Source of the DNA: Paenibacillus thalictri
Lineage (GTDB): Bacteria > Bacillota > Bacilli > Paenibacillales > NBRC-103111
DNA length: 63,340 nucleotides
Direction of reading: 5' to 3'
Assembly (NCBI RefSeq): GCF_004307995.1
Contig: NZ_SIRE01000040.1
Location: 1-63,340, forward strand
Shown: positions 9,007-17,341 of the stretch, piece after piece
Position numbering within the stretch: position 1 is the first letter of the stretch
Layout: the number at the start of each line of letters is the position of its first letter
Program-made: the position numbers and the translations under genes
The notes under the pieces: model-generated
Told to the model about the DNA's origin: nothing
Seen by the model: only the letters and a program-made list of their open reading frames with translations
The model's database searches: none

Positions 9007-10377
9007 ATGGCTAAACCAAAAACGAAATTTCAATGTCAGGAATGCGGCACGGAATCGCCCAAATGGCTCGGCAAATGTCCGGGCTGCGGGGCTTGGAACA
9101 GTTTTGTCGAGGAAGTGGAGAAAACGGCTGTCAAAACACAAGGCGTAAATTCTTCCCTACTTAAGACGAAAGAAAAGGCAGTTCCGCTCATACATATAGA
9201 AAGTAGCCAAGAACAGCGGGTGTGCACCCAACATCAAGAGCTTGACCGCGTGCTTGGAGGCGGGCTAGTCCCGGGTTCGCTCATATTGGTGGGGGGAGAT
9301 CCGGGCATCGGCAAGTCGACGCTGCTGCTTCAAACTTCATTTGCGCTCGCCGATAAAGGAATGAGGGTGCTTTATATTTCTGGCGAGGAATCGGTTCGTC
9401 AGACCAAATTGCGGGCGGATCGGCTTGGCGCGGCATCCCCGCAGCTGTATGTGCTTTGCGAAACCAATTTGGAGCAGATCGAAGAGGCCATTGAAGAGGT
9501 CCAGCCGGATTTTATGGTAATTGACTCGATCCAGACCGTTTACCATCCTGCCGTCGCATCGGCTCCCGGGAGTGTGTCGCAGGTACGGGAATGCACGGGA
9601 CATTTCATGCGGATCGCCAAAATCAAAGGCATCGCTACCGTGCTGGTCGGCCATGTTACCAAAGAAGGAGCTATCGCCGGACCGCGGCTGCTGGAGCATA
9701 TGGTGGACTGCGTCCTTTATTTTGAAGGGGAGCGGCACCATTCTTACCGGCTGCTGCGGGCGGTTAAAAACCGTTTCGGATCAACGAACGAAATCGGCAT
9801 TTTCGAAATGCGCGAAACCGGTTTAGTTGAGGTGCAAAATCCGTCGGAATTGTTCTTATCGGAACGGCCGCTAGGAGTATCCGGTTCAACGGTTGTGGCC
9901 AGCGTGGAAGGAACGCGCCCGGTTCTGGTCGAGCTGCAGGCGCTCGTATCGCAAACGAATTTTCCGACTCCGCGGCGCATGGCGACGGGAGTCGACTATA
10001 ACCGGCTGTCTCTTATTGTCGCTGTTTTGGAAAAGCGGATGGGCATGTTTTTGCAAAATCAGGACGCGTATTTAAATGTAGCCGGCGGCGTGAAGCTGGA
10101 TGAGCCCGCGGTCGATTTAGGCATTGCCGTCAGCATCGCCTCCAGCTTCAAAGAAATTCCGACGCAGCCTTATGATGTGGTGTTCGGCGAGGTAGGTTTG
10201 ACCGGGGAAGTACGCGGCGTATCGAGAGTAGATCAGCGTGTGCGGGAGGCGCAAAAACTCGGATTTCGGCGCGTGATTTTGCCTGAATCGAGTTTGAAGG
10301 GGTGGACACCGCCGCAAGGGATCGAAATTATCGGTGTACAAACAGTAGCGGAAGCATTATCCGCAGCTTTAGCATAA
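9007..10377 (+). CDS. radA: DNA repair protein RadA (Sms)
   Basis: RadA is a RecA-like ATPase that drives branch migration in recombinational repair. In 456 residues it shows the N-terminal four-cysteine zinc ribbon (CQECG...CPGCG, residues 10-29), Walker A GGDPGIGKST near 97, the RadA-specific KNRFG motif near 255, and a C-terminal Lon-protease-like domain lacking protease function. I chose ATG 9007 (MAKPKTKFQCQECG) because GGAGAAAAG lies at the right distance. An upstream in-frame ATG would add fifteen untypical residues. disA follows after 19 bases, the conserved radA-disA pair. Confidence 0.97.
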   Translation: MAKPKTKFQCQECGTESPKWLGKCPGCGAWNSFVEEVEKTAVKTQGVNSSLLKTKEKAVPLIHIESSQEQRVCTQHQELDRVLGGGLVPGSLILVGGDPGIGKSTLLLQTSFALADKGMRVLYISGEESVRQTKLRADRLGAASPQLYVLCETNLEQIEEAIEEVQPDFMVIDSIQTVYHPAVASAPGSVSQVRECTGHFMRIAKIKGIATVLVGHVTKEGAIAGPRLLEHMVDCVLYFEGERHHSYRLLRAVKNRFGSTNEIGIFEMRETGLVEVQNPSELFLSERPLGVSGSTVVASVEGTRPVLVELQALVSQTNFPTPRRMATGVDYNRLSLIVAVLEKRMGMFLQNQDAYLNVAGGVKLDEPAVDLGIAVSIASSFKEIPTQPYDVVFGEVGLTGEVRGVSRVDQRVREAQKLGFRRVILPESSLKGWTPPQGIEIIGVQTVAEALSAALA

Positions 10378-10396
10378 ATTGTGAAGGGGCATCATC

Positions 10397-11476
10397 ATGA
10401 GTAAAGAAGAAATCAAGAAAGACTTAATGAGCTCGCTGCTGCAGCTCGTTGCGCCTGGGACCCCTTTCCGCGAAGGATTGGAGAATGTGCTGCGAGCCAA
10501 AACGGGAGCGCTGATTGTGGTAGGTTACAGCCCCGAGGTCATGGAACTGGTTGACGGCGGGTTTACGATTAATAGCGACTTTTCGGCCAATTACTTATAC
10601 GAGCTGGCCAAAATGGACGGAGCCATCATTCTGAGCGAGGATTTGAAACGAATCTTATATGCCAATACGCAGTTGATTCCCGACTCGTCCATCCCCTCGA
10701 CAGAAACCGGTATCCGGCATAGGACGGCGGAACGCGTTGCCAAACAAACGAACAAGCTGGTCGTATCCATTTCGCAGCGCCGCAACATCATCACTTTGTA
10801 CCAAGGCAACTTACGGTATGCGCTGAAAGATATCGGTGTCATTCTGACCAAAGCCAATCAAGCGATCCAGACGCTGGAGAAGTACAAGTCGGTGCTGGAC
10901 CAAGCCCTGACCAATCTGGGGGCCGCCGAATTCGAGGAATTGGTGACGCTGCATGAAGTGACCATCGTCGTCCAGCGGACGGAAATGGTATTGCGTATAA
11001 AAAATGAGATTAAGCGGTATATTAATGAACTCGGCACGGAAGGCCGCTTAATCCGGATGCAGCTCGATGAGCTGGTGGCCAATACGGAGCATGAAGCTTT
11101 CCTGCTGCTCAAGGATTACTCCAAAGAAGGCAGCGACGAGAAAGTCAGGGATATGATGAACGCGATGAAGCGGCTTGCCCCCGACGAATTGCTTGACCAC
11201 ATTCAAATCGTTAAGCTGCTGGGATACCATCAAACAAACAACATTATGGAGGAGAACGTTTCTCCGAGAGGTTACCGTGTGCTGCACAAAATTCCCCGTT
11301 TGCCGACGGTTATTATCCATAATCTAATCGACAAATTCGAGGAACTGCCTCAGCTGATGATGGCGACGATCGAAGAACTGGATGAGGTTGACGGCATCGG
11401 GGAGGTAAGGGCCCGGACGATTAAAGAAGGGTTAAAACGAATTCAAGAGCAAGTATTTATTGACAGACATATTTAG
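10397..11476 (+). CDS. disA: DNA integrity scanning diadenylate cyclase DisA
   Basis: DisA joins two ATP into c-di-AMP and scans DNA for branched structures, which ties DNA state to sporulation and osmotic control. The 359 residues contain the DAC domain with the catalytic DGA at 74-76 and RHRT at 107-110, a helical spine, and a C-terminal helix-hairpin-helix (DEVDGIGEVRARTIKEGL). All catalytic residues are intact. AAGGGGC precedes the ATG. It sits directly after radA, whose product is known to restrain DisA in B. subtilis. Confidence 0.98.
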   Translation: MSKEEIKKDLMSSLLQLVAPGTPFREGLENVLRAKTGALIVVGYSPEVMELVDGGFTINSDFSANYLYELAKMDGAIILSEDLKRILYANTQLIPDSSIPSTETGIRHRTAERVAKQTNKLVVSISQRRNIITLYQGNLRYALKDIGVILTKANQAIQTLEKYKSVLDQALTNLGAAEFEELVTLHEVTIVVQRTEMVLRIKNEIKRYINELGTEGRLIRMQLDELVANTEHEAFLLLKDYSKEGSDEKVRDMMNAMKRLAPDELLDHIQIVKLLGYHQTNNIMEENVSPRGYRVLHKIPRLPTVIIHNLIDKFEELPQLMMATIEELDEVDGIGEVRARTIKEGLKRIQEQVFIDRHI

Positions 11477-11552
11477 CTTGCATCCTGTAAAAGGATAGTC
11501 TAATATAATGATGAGTATTAGGGTAAAGTAAAACCAGAGGTGGACAAATTAC

Positions 11553-12281
11553 ATGATAACCAAATCACTCCCCAGCGTTTTTACGGTAGGGAATTTATTT
11601 TTGGGAATTATTTCGATCATTCTCGTCTTTAACAAAAATCCTGAATTGGCAGCGATTTTCGTAATCGTCGCCATGTTATTGGACGGATTGGATGGGCGGG
11701 TGGCAAGAGCTTTAAATGCGCAGAGCGAATTTGGCAAGGAATTGGACTCGTTGTCCGATGTGATTTCCTTCGGTGTCGCTCCTGCTTTTATTATGTACGT
11801 GACTGCATTTACCGAGTTGAATACGGCTGCGGCTTGGATTGCAACGGCAATCTTCCCGATTTGCGGTGCGTTGCGGTTGGCGCGGTTTAACGTGGTGGCG
11901 GGTACTCCGGGGTATTTTATCGGATTGCCGATTCCGGCAGCGGGCGGCGTATTATGTACGCTGGCATTGTTCCATGAGCAGTTGAACACAGTGGTGCTGC
12001 TGTTGAGTACTTTGCTGTTGTCTTACCTGATGGTTAGTACGGTGAAATATCCGAACTTTAAAAAAGTGGGTATTCCGAAAGCTGCCATCTGGATTACACC
12101 GATTATTGTTGTCATTGCCGTCGGTCTTGCTATAGCGTTTCCAGGCATGCTCTCTAAGATGATTTTTGTTCCGCTGGTCGTTTATGCGCTGTACGGCTTA
12201 AAAAAAAACGTTGATCGGCTTCTCTTCAGAAGACGGAAAAAGAAGTCTGTGGAAGAGGTAAAATCGGAAACGATGATGTAA
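11553..12281 (+). CDS. pssA: CDP-diacylglycerol--serine O-phosphatidyltransferase
   Basis: PssA makes phosphatidylserine, the precursor of phosphatidylethanolamine, at the membrane. The 242 residues carry the CDP-alcohol phosphatidyltransferase signature D-G-x2-A-R-x8-G-x3-D-x3-D, seen as DGLDGRVARA...GKELDSLSD at about 48-71. Six to eight hydrophobic segments and a basic C-terminal tail surround it. AGAGGTGG precedes the ATG. A TATAAT at 11514 lies upstream but has no fitting -35, so a separate promoter is uncertain. A strong terminator follows the gene. Confidence 0.95.
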   Translation: MITKSLPSVFTVGNLFLGIISIILVFNKNPELAAIFVIVAMLLDGLDGRVARALNAQSEFGKELDSLSDVISFGVAPAFIMYVTAFTELNTAAAWIATAIFPICGALRLARFNVVAGTPGYFIGLPIPAAGGVLCTLALFHEQLNTVVLLLSTLLLSYLMVSTVKYPNFKKVGIPKAAIWITPIIVVIAVGLAIAFPGMLSKMIFVPLVVYALYGLKKNVDRLLFRRRKKKSVEEVKSETMM

Positions 12282-12300
12282 TAAGCTGCTGTTGAAAATA

Positions 12301-12346
12301 AAAGGCATTTATTTTCTTGTGATGAGAAAATAAATGCCTTTTTTGT
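12301..12346 (+). terminator. terminator after pssA
   Basis: AAGGCATTTATTTTCT and AGAAAATAAATGCCTT form a sixteen-base-pair stem with a seven-base loop, followed by TTTTT. The stem is A+T-rich but long and perfect, and would also work on the opposite strand. Confidence 0.9.
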
Positions 12347-12366
12347 TTGTTTATCGTTTCCAGTTT

Positions 12367-12395
12367 TTGTTCATAATTGTAACGAGACTTATACA
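12367..12395 (+). promoter_or_regulatory. possible sigma-A promoter of the PIN/TRAM gene
   Basis: TTGTTC (12367-12372), a 17-base spacer and TATACA (12390-12395) lie between the pssA terminator and the next gene. The -35 is a partial match, but a promoter is needed here because the upstream terminator is strong. Confidence 0.4.
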
Positions 12396-12414
12396 ACTCA
12401 TTGGAGGTGAACCC

Positions 12415-13506
12415 ATGTTGAAGAAATGGATACAATTGTTTTTTGCCATTATGGGAGGTATGCTTGGGTTTGAGTGGAGTAATACGTGGAGTGAACCGGT
12501 ATTAAGCGTCATGGGGCCTGCCGTAACGATCGAACAGGTGCCTGGACACGCTTATTGGCTGATGGTGCTGGGGGGGACGGTTGGCTTTGTGGTCAGCGCC
12601 TGGGTTGCCGATTTCGGCTATAAGCTGATTCAGCGCGGGGAACAGCGGATCGCCAAAGTACCGATGGCCGATCTTTTGGCGGGAACGACGGGGCTGATGG
12701 TCGGCATGCTGGTAGCGGTTGCGCTGCTGGTTCCGGTGCAAAGCGACGGATTAACGGGCATGCTGGTACATATAGGCGTCACGGCGATTCTGAGCATCGT
12801 CGGGTTCCGGTTCGGTTATTCCAAGCGGGAAGAGATGATTTCCTTGTTCTCCAAGAGCAAGGTGTCCAAGGATGCGGATAAAGGCGGCAAAGCGTTCGAA
12901 GAGCATAAAATTTTGGATACCAGCGTAATTATCGATGGACGCATTGCGGATATTTGCAAAACGGGATTTATCGAAGGGACGCTGGTCATACCCGAGTTTG
13001 TGCTTGAAGAACTGCAGCATATCGCCGATTCTTCCGACTTGTTGAAACGCAACAGAGGCCGCAGAGGGCTGGACATTCTCAATAAAATTCAAAAAGAGCT
13101 GGATGTAAAGGTGCTGATCTACGAAGGCGATTTCGATGAGATTTCCGAAGTGGACAGCAAATTGGTCAAGCTTGCCAAGGTGCTTCAGGGTAAAGTCATT
13201 ACCAACGATTTCAACTTAAACAAAGTATGCGAGCTGCAAGGGGTATCCGTGCTGAACATCAACGATTTGGCGAATGCGGTCAAGCCGGTTGTGCTGCCGG
13301 GCGAGGAAATATTGGTTCAGGTCATTAAGGATGGCAAGGAGCATGGACAAGGCGTCGCTTATTTGGATGACGGCACCATGATTGTCGTTGAAGGCGGCAG
13401 AGAGTTTATTGGAGCCACTTTGGACGTCCTAGTGACAAGCGTTCTTCAGACGTCGGCGGGCCGGATGATTTTCGCCAAACCGAAACTATTGGAAAAAGCG
13501 CTCTAA
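12415..13506 (+). CDS. yacL: PIN/TRAM domain membrane protein (YacL family)
   Basis: The 363-residue protein has four N-terminal membrane segments (about 1-135), then a PIN ribonuclease-like domain starting at ILDTSVIIDGRIADI and containing conserved acidic residues (Asp in DTS, Glu in PEFVLEELQ, Asp in TNDFNLNKV). A TRAM RNA-binding domain ends the chain (about 290-350). The family is conserved beside ispD in Bacillales; its substrate is not known, so an RNase role is inferred from the fold. The ATG at 12415 follows TTGGAGGTG by six bases; upstream in-frame codons lie in the preceding terminator and were rejected. Confidence 0.92.
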   Translation: MLKKWIQLFFAIMGGMLGFEWSNTWSEPVLSVMGPAVTIEQVPGHAYWLMVLGGTVGFVVSAWVADFGYKLIQRGEQRIAKVPMADLLAGTTGLMVGMLVAVALLVPVQSDGLTGMLVHIGVTAILSIVGFRFGYSKREEMISLFSKSKVSKDADKGGKAFEEHKILDTSVIIDGRIADICKTGFIEGTLVIPEFVLEELQHIADSSDLLKRNRGRRGLDILNKIQKELDVKVLIYEGDFDEISEVDSKLVKLAKVLQGKVITNDFNLNKVCELQGVSVLNINDLANAVKPVVLPGEEILVQVIKDGKEHGQGVAYLDDGTMIVVEGGREFIGATLDVLVTSVLQTSAGRMIFAKPKLLEKAL

Positions 13507-13568
13507 AATCGGTATAGTAAGAGGAGTGAAATTTTGAGCAGCTTTGCATCGCGGGAAGGGGAGCCGAG

Positions 13569-14267
13569 GTGGGGAAACTTGGCGTAGTCATCGTTGCTGC
13601 CGGGAAAGGTTCCCGAATGAGATCTGTGGAAAGCAAGCAGTTTCTGCAGGTCGGGGACAAGCCGATCCTGGTACATACGTTGGAATTGTTTCAACGTATA
13701 GGGGCAATCGATTTTATTGTGCTGGTTACGGGGCCGGATGATGTTGCCAGATGCCGCCAATATGCAGTTCGATACCATATTAGCAAGCTTCACAGCATCG
13801 TAGTCGGGGGAGCCGAGCGGCAGCATTCCGTTCGGGAGGGGCTTAAGGCATTGCCGCCGGAGGTGGAGCATGTTCTTGTCCATGACGGTGTGCGCCCGTT
13901 TGCAAATACGAAAGACATTATCCACTGCTGGAGCAAAGCGGTGGAAACCGGGGCTGCGGTTCTGGCCGTACCGGTCAAGGATACGATAAAAATCGTGGAC
14001 GAAACGGGTGTCATTCGTTCGACGCCCGATCGGCGAAGCTTGTGGGCTATTCAAACCCCGCAAGCTTTTCGTCGTTCGCTGCTGGAGCAGGCTTATGAAC
14101 AGGCGGAGCGGGACGGATTTGTCGGCACCGACGATGCCATGCTGGTCGAGCGATTCGGTACGCCGGTGCATGTCGTACAATCCGACTACTACAATATTAA
14201 AATTACAACGCCCGAGGATTTGCCATGGGCGGAATGGATTGCGCAAAATGTCAGGGGAGAGGATTAA
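13569..14267 (+). CDS. ispD: 2-C-methyl-D-erythritol 4-phosphate cytidylyltransferase
   Basis: IspD couples MEP to CTP in the non-mevalonate isoprenoid pathway. The 232 residues show the nucleotide-binding VVIVAAGKGSRM (with the catalytic Lys/Arg pair) at the N-terminus, the VLVHDGVRPF motif near 98-107, and VPVKDTIK near 139. The start is GTG with AAGGGGAG upstream. The stop is three bases before ispF, and the two act in successive parts of the same pathway. Confidence 0.96.
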   Translation: MGKLGVVIVAAGKGSRMRSVESKQFLQVGDKPILVHTLELFQRIGAIDFIVLVTGPDDVARCRQYAVRYHISKLHSIVVGGAERQHSVREGLKALPPEVEHVLVHDGVRPFANTKDIIHCWSKAVETGAAVLAVPVKDTIKIVDETGVIRSTPDRRSLWAIQTPQAFRRSLLEQAYEQAERDGFVGTDDAMLVERFGTPVHVVQSDYYNIKITTPEDLPWAEWIAQNVRGED

Positions 14268-14270
14268 GAA

Positions 14271-14756
14271 GTGATACGGGTAGGACAAGGTTTTGACGTG
14301 CATCAGTTGGTAGAAGGCAGAAAATGCATAATCGGTGGAGTGGATATCCCGTTCGAAAAAGGGCTGCTCGGCCATTCGGATGCGGATGTGCTGCTGCATG
14401 CGATCAGCGACGCGATTCTTGGGGCGCTGGCGTTAGGAGACATCGGCAAGCATTTTCCAGATACGGCTGCGGAGTTTAAGGATGCCGACAGCTATGTGCT
14501 GCTGGTACACGTGTGGAAACTGGCGAAGGAAGCGGGTTACGGGCTGGGCAACCTGGATGCGACGATTATCGCGCAGCGGCCCAAAATGGCTCCGCATATA
14601 CCGGCTATGGTCGCACGTATTGCGGAAGCGCTGGAGACCGAGCCGTCGCAGGTGAATGTGAAGGCGACAACAACGGAGCAGCTCGGGTTCACCGGCAGAG
14701 GAGAAGGAATCGCCGCACAGGCGGTTGTTTGCCTTGTGAAAGGTATGCTATCATAA
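14271..14756 (+). CDS. ispF: 2-C-methyl-D-erythritol 2,4-cyclodiphosphate synthase
   Basis: IspF cyclises the CDP-ME phosphate intermediate to MEcPP. The 161 residues contain the zinc ligands in GFDVHQ (Asp9, His11) and LLGHSDADVLLHAISDA (His43), plus the C-terminal TTTEQLGFTGRGEGIAAQAV segment. The length is typical. The start is GTG with AGGGGAGAGG upstream, overlapping the end of ispD. Order ispD-ispF-gltX is the usual Bacillales arrangement. Confidence 0.97.
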   Translation: MIRVGQGFDVHQLVEGRKCIIGGVDIPFEKGLLGHSDADVLLHAISDAILGALALGDIGKHFPDTAAEFKDADSYVLLVHVWKLAKEAGYGLGNLDATIIAQRPKMAPHIPAMVARIAEALETEPSQVNVKATTTEQLGFTGRGEGIAAQAVVCLVKGMLS

Positions 14757-14807
14757 CAATTATTATTTTTAGGCGTATTACAGGATAGGCGAGAGGGGTT
14801 AATACTG

Positions 14808-16265
14808 ATGACAAGCAACATTCGCGTGCGTTATGCGCCAAGTCCGACCGGTCACCTGCATATTGGGGGCGCACGGACAGCGTTGTTTAATTATTTATTT
14901 GCCCGTAAACAGGGCGGCGCATTTATCGTCCGATTTGAAGATACGGATCAAACCCGCCATGTGGAAACCGGAATCGACAGTCAATTAAACGGACTCAAAT
15001 GGCTCGGCCTTGATTGGGAGGAAAGCGTCGACGTTGGCGGCCCTTACGGTCCTTATTTGCAGACGCAACGTTTGCCGTTATATCAGCCTTATGTCCAGCA
15101 ATTGCTGGAATCCGGCAATGCTTATGAATGCTTTTGTTCGGAGGAAGATCTGGAGCAGGAGCGGGCGGAGCAGGAAGCGCGGGGAGAAATGCCGCGTTAT
15201 TCGGGTAAATGCCGCCATCTGACGGCGGAACAAACCGCGGCTTACCGGGCGGAAGGGCGCCAGCCGGCGATTCGCTTTAAAGTTCCGGAAGACAAGATAA
15301 TCTCTTTTGACGATCAAATTCGCGGTTTGGTGGAATTTGAATCGGGCGGTATCGGCGATTTTATTATCGTTAGGCCAACCGGCATTCCGACTTACAACTT
15401 TGCCGTTATTCTTGACGATCATCTGATGAAAATCACACACGTCATCCGCGGGGAAGAGCATTTGTCCAACACGCCGCGGCAAATGATAATGTACGAGGCG
15501 TTGGGACTGCCCGCTCCGAAGTTTGCCCATCTGGCGATCATTTTGAACCCGGACCGCAAAAAGATGAGCAAACGCGACGAGTCGCTTATCCAATTCATCG
15601 AACAATACCGCGATCTCGGCTATTTGCCCGAAGCGGTCGTCAATTTCATCGCCCTCCTGGGCTGGTCCCCGGGCGGGGAGCAGGAAATGTATTTGATGGA
15701 TGAGCTGATCGCCGAGTTTAGTCTTGATCGTGTGGCGAAGAGCCCGGCCGTGTTTGATATGGATAAATTAAATTGGATGAACAACCAATATTTGAAGAAA
15801 GCAGACCCTGTGATTGTGACGGCGCTTGCCGTTCCTCATCTGCAGAAAGCCGGCCGGATCGGCGAAGCTTTGTCGGAAGAGCAGCAACAATGGGTGACAT
15901 CGCTTGTAGCGCTGTATCAGGAGCAGCTGAATTACGCGGCGCAAATCGTCGAGCTGACGGAACTGTTCTTCAAGGAAGATGTCGTGTTCGAAGACGACGA
16001 AGCGAAGGCGCTGCTTACGGAAGAGTATGTCCCGGTTGTTCTGGGCAGCTTTCTCGGCAAAGCCGAACAGGCGGAGGATTTCTCTCCCGCGGCGATTCAA
16101 GCGCTGCTTAAGGAAGTTCAGAAGGAAACGGGCTACAAAGGTAAACAGCTGTTTATGACCACACGTGTCGCTTTAACGGGGCAGATGCACGGCAGGGATT
16201 TGAATCATACGATTCATTTGCTTGGAAAAAACAAGGTGGTTGCGCGGCTGAAGAAGTTATTGTAA
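14808..16265 (+). CDS. gltX: glutamate--tRNA ligase
   Basis: GltX charges tRNA-Glu, and in Bacillota usually tRNA-Gln too, which is later amidated by GatCAB. The 485 residues are a class I synthetase: PSPTGHLHIGGAR is the HIGH motif near 12-24, and KKMSKRDES the KMSKS motif near 251. The C-terminal anticodon-binding domain is full length. GAGAGGGG precedes the ATG. The stop codon lies inside the predicted -35 of the next promoter, so cysE is a separate unit. Confidence 0.97.
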   Translation: MTSNIRVRYAPSPTGHLHIGGARTALFNYLFARKQGGAFIVRFEDTDQTRHVETGIDSQLNGLKWLGLDWEESVDVGGPYGPYLQTQRLPLYQPYVQQLLESGNAYECFCSEEDLEQERAEQEARGEMPRYSGKCRHLTAEQTAAYRAEGRQPAIRFKVPEDKIISFDDQIRGLVEFESGGIGDFIIVRPTGIPTYNFAVILDDHLMKITHVIRGEEHLSNTPRQMIMYEALGLPAPKFAHLAIILNPDRKKMSKRDESLIQFIEQYRDLGYLPEAVVNFIALLGWSPGGEQEMYLMDELIAEFSLDRVAKSPAVFDMDKLNWMNNQYLKKADPVIVTALAVPHLQKAGRIGEALSEEQQQWVTSLVALYQEQLNYAAQIVELTELFFKEDVVFEDDEAKALLTEEYVPVVLGSFLGKAEQAEDFSPAAIQALLKEVQKETGYKGKQLFMTTRVALTGQMHGRDLNHTIHLLGKNKVVARLKKLL

Positions 16266-16288
16266 ACAGCGGGCATTTCCGATATACT
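16260..16288 (+). promoter_or_regulatory. sigma-A promoter of the cysE-cysS operon
   Basis: TTGTAA (16260-16265, overlapping the gltX stop codon), a 17-base spacer and TATACT (16283-16288) put the start near 16295, just ahead of the T-box leader. Confidence 0.65.
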
Positions 16289-16294
16289 TATAAA

Positions 16295-16630
16295 CTAACA
16301 AGAGGAACAACCCACAATATAATGGCGAAGACCAGGAGAAGTACGTTATTGCGAGGCATCCCCAGAGAGGACAATCGGTTTTGTCCGGCTTATTAAAGCC
16401 GAAGATTCCGGCTGCGAGTTGTCCGTTCCCCCTTACCGGAAATGCGCCTGTGAGCTGCAGTGCCGATCTGCTTATCATAGCAGGGTAGGTTCTGCCGGTC
16501 CGTTCACGATAAGAACGAATGAAGTTGAAGCTGCCCTACCACGCTGACATGGCGGGCACGGCTAGCTTTAAGCAGAGTGGAACCGCGTCTACACGCCTCT
16601 GCAGCCTTATGGGCTGCGGGGGCTTTTTTT
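16295..16630 (+). promoter_or_regulatory. T-box leader, probably cysteine-specific
   Basis: The leader holds the hallmarks of a tRNA-sensing T-box: an AGTA turn (about 16340), the AGAGAG bulge near 16364, a stem I apex, a candidate specifier TGC (Cys) at 16413-16415, and the T-box proper AGAGTGGAACCGCG at 16574-16587 whose TGGAACC pairs with the uncharged tRNA end. A terminator follows at 16595. In this family uncharged tRNA stabilises the antiterminator. Cysteine specificity is inferred from the TGC position and from cysE-cysS downstream; the specifier was placed by eye. Confidence 0.9.
16595..16630 (+). terminator. T-box leader terminator
   Basis: GCCTCTGCAGCC and GGCTGCGGGGGC form a twelve-base-pair stem (with G-U pairs) with a short TTAT-G loop, followed by seven T. 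Its 5' arm overlaps the end of the T-box antiterminator sequence. Confidence 0.92.
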
Positions 16631-16669
16631 GCTTCCAATATCTTTGTGTACGGAAGAAGGGAGACTCAC

Positions 16670-17341
16670 ATGTTCAGCAGGATAAAGGAGGACATCGCAG
16701 CCGTATTTGATAACGATCCGGCGGCGAAAGGCTGGTTTGAAGTGTTCTTTACGTATGCCGGGCTGCACGCTTTATGGGCGCATCGGCTGGCCCACTGGTT
16801 TTATCGGAAACGGCTGTATACCTTGGCGCGTATCATCTCACAAATTAGCCGGTTCATGACGGGGATCGAAATTCATCCGGGCGCGGTGATCGGCCGCCGG
16901 TTTTTCATAGACCATGGGATGGGGGTCGTCATCGGCGAAACGTGCGAAATCGGCGACGATGTGTTATTGTACCATGGAGTCACACTTGGCGGCACCGGGA
17001 AAGAAACCGGCAAACGCCATCCGACCGTCGGCAATAATGTGGTCATATCCGCAGGAGCAAAAGTGATGGGTTCCTTTAAGGTAGGAGACAATTCGCGTAT
17101 CGGCACCAATGCGGTTGTCCTGGAGGAAGTACCGCCGAATAGCACGGTGGTGGGCATCCCCGGGCGGGTCGTCAAGCGGGATGGGGTACGGGTAGGCCGC
17201 TTGGATCATAGCAACTTGCCCGACCCGGTGCTGGAAATGTTCAGACAGCAGCAGAAGCAGATTGACGAAATGAAACTGGAGCTGGAAACAGCCAAACAAA
17301 AGATCGGGGGATCCATTCAGCATGGCGCTCAAAGTGTATAA
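16670..17341 (+). CDS. cysE: serine O-acetyltransferase
   Basis: CysE transfers acetyl from acetyl-CoA to serine, the first committed step to cysteine. The 223 residues show the helical N-terminal domain and a left-handed beta helix of hexapeptide repeats, with the active-site DHGMGVVIGET near 83 and LYHGVTLGGTGK near 103. ATG 16670 follows GAAGGGAG; longer in-frame starts would lie in the T-box terminator. It overlaps cysS by 20 bases, so translation is coupled. Transcription is set by the upstream T-box, consistent with induction by uncharged tRNA-Cys. Confidence 0.96.
   Translation: MFSRIKEDIAAVFDNDPAAKGWFEVFFTYAGLHALWAHRLAHWFYRKRLYTLARIISQISRFMTGIEIHPGAVIGRRFFIDHGMGVVIGETCEIGDDVLLYHGVTLGGTGKETGKRHPTVGNNVVISAGAKVMGSFKVGDNSRIGTNAVVLEEVPPNSTVVGIPGRVVKRDGVRVGRLDHSNLPDPVLEMFRQQQKQIDEMKLELETAKQKIGGSIQHGAQSV

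Noticed and set aside
11514..11519. TATAAT before pssA as a promoter
   Set aside because: No acceptable -35 or extended -10 lies at the right distance, so it was left out of the features.
16519..16710. Small open frame in the cysE leader
   Set aside because: It covers the T-box and terminator, whose RNA motifs explain the sequence; it lacks a ribosome site.
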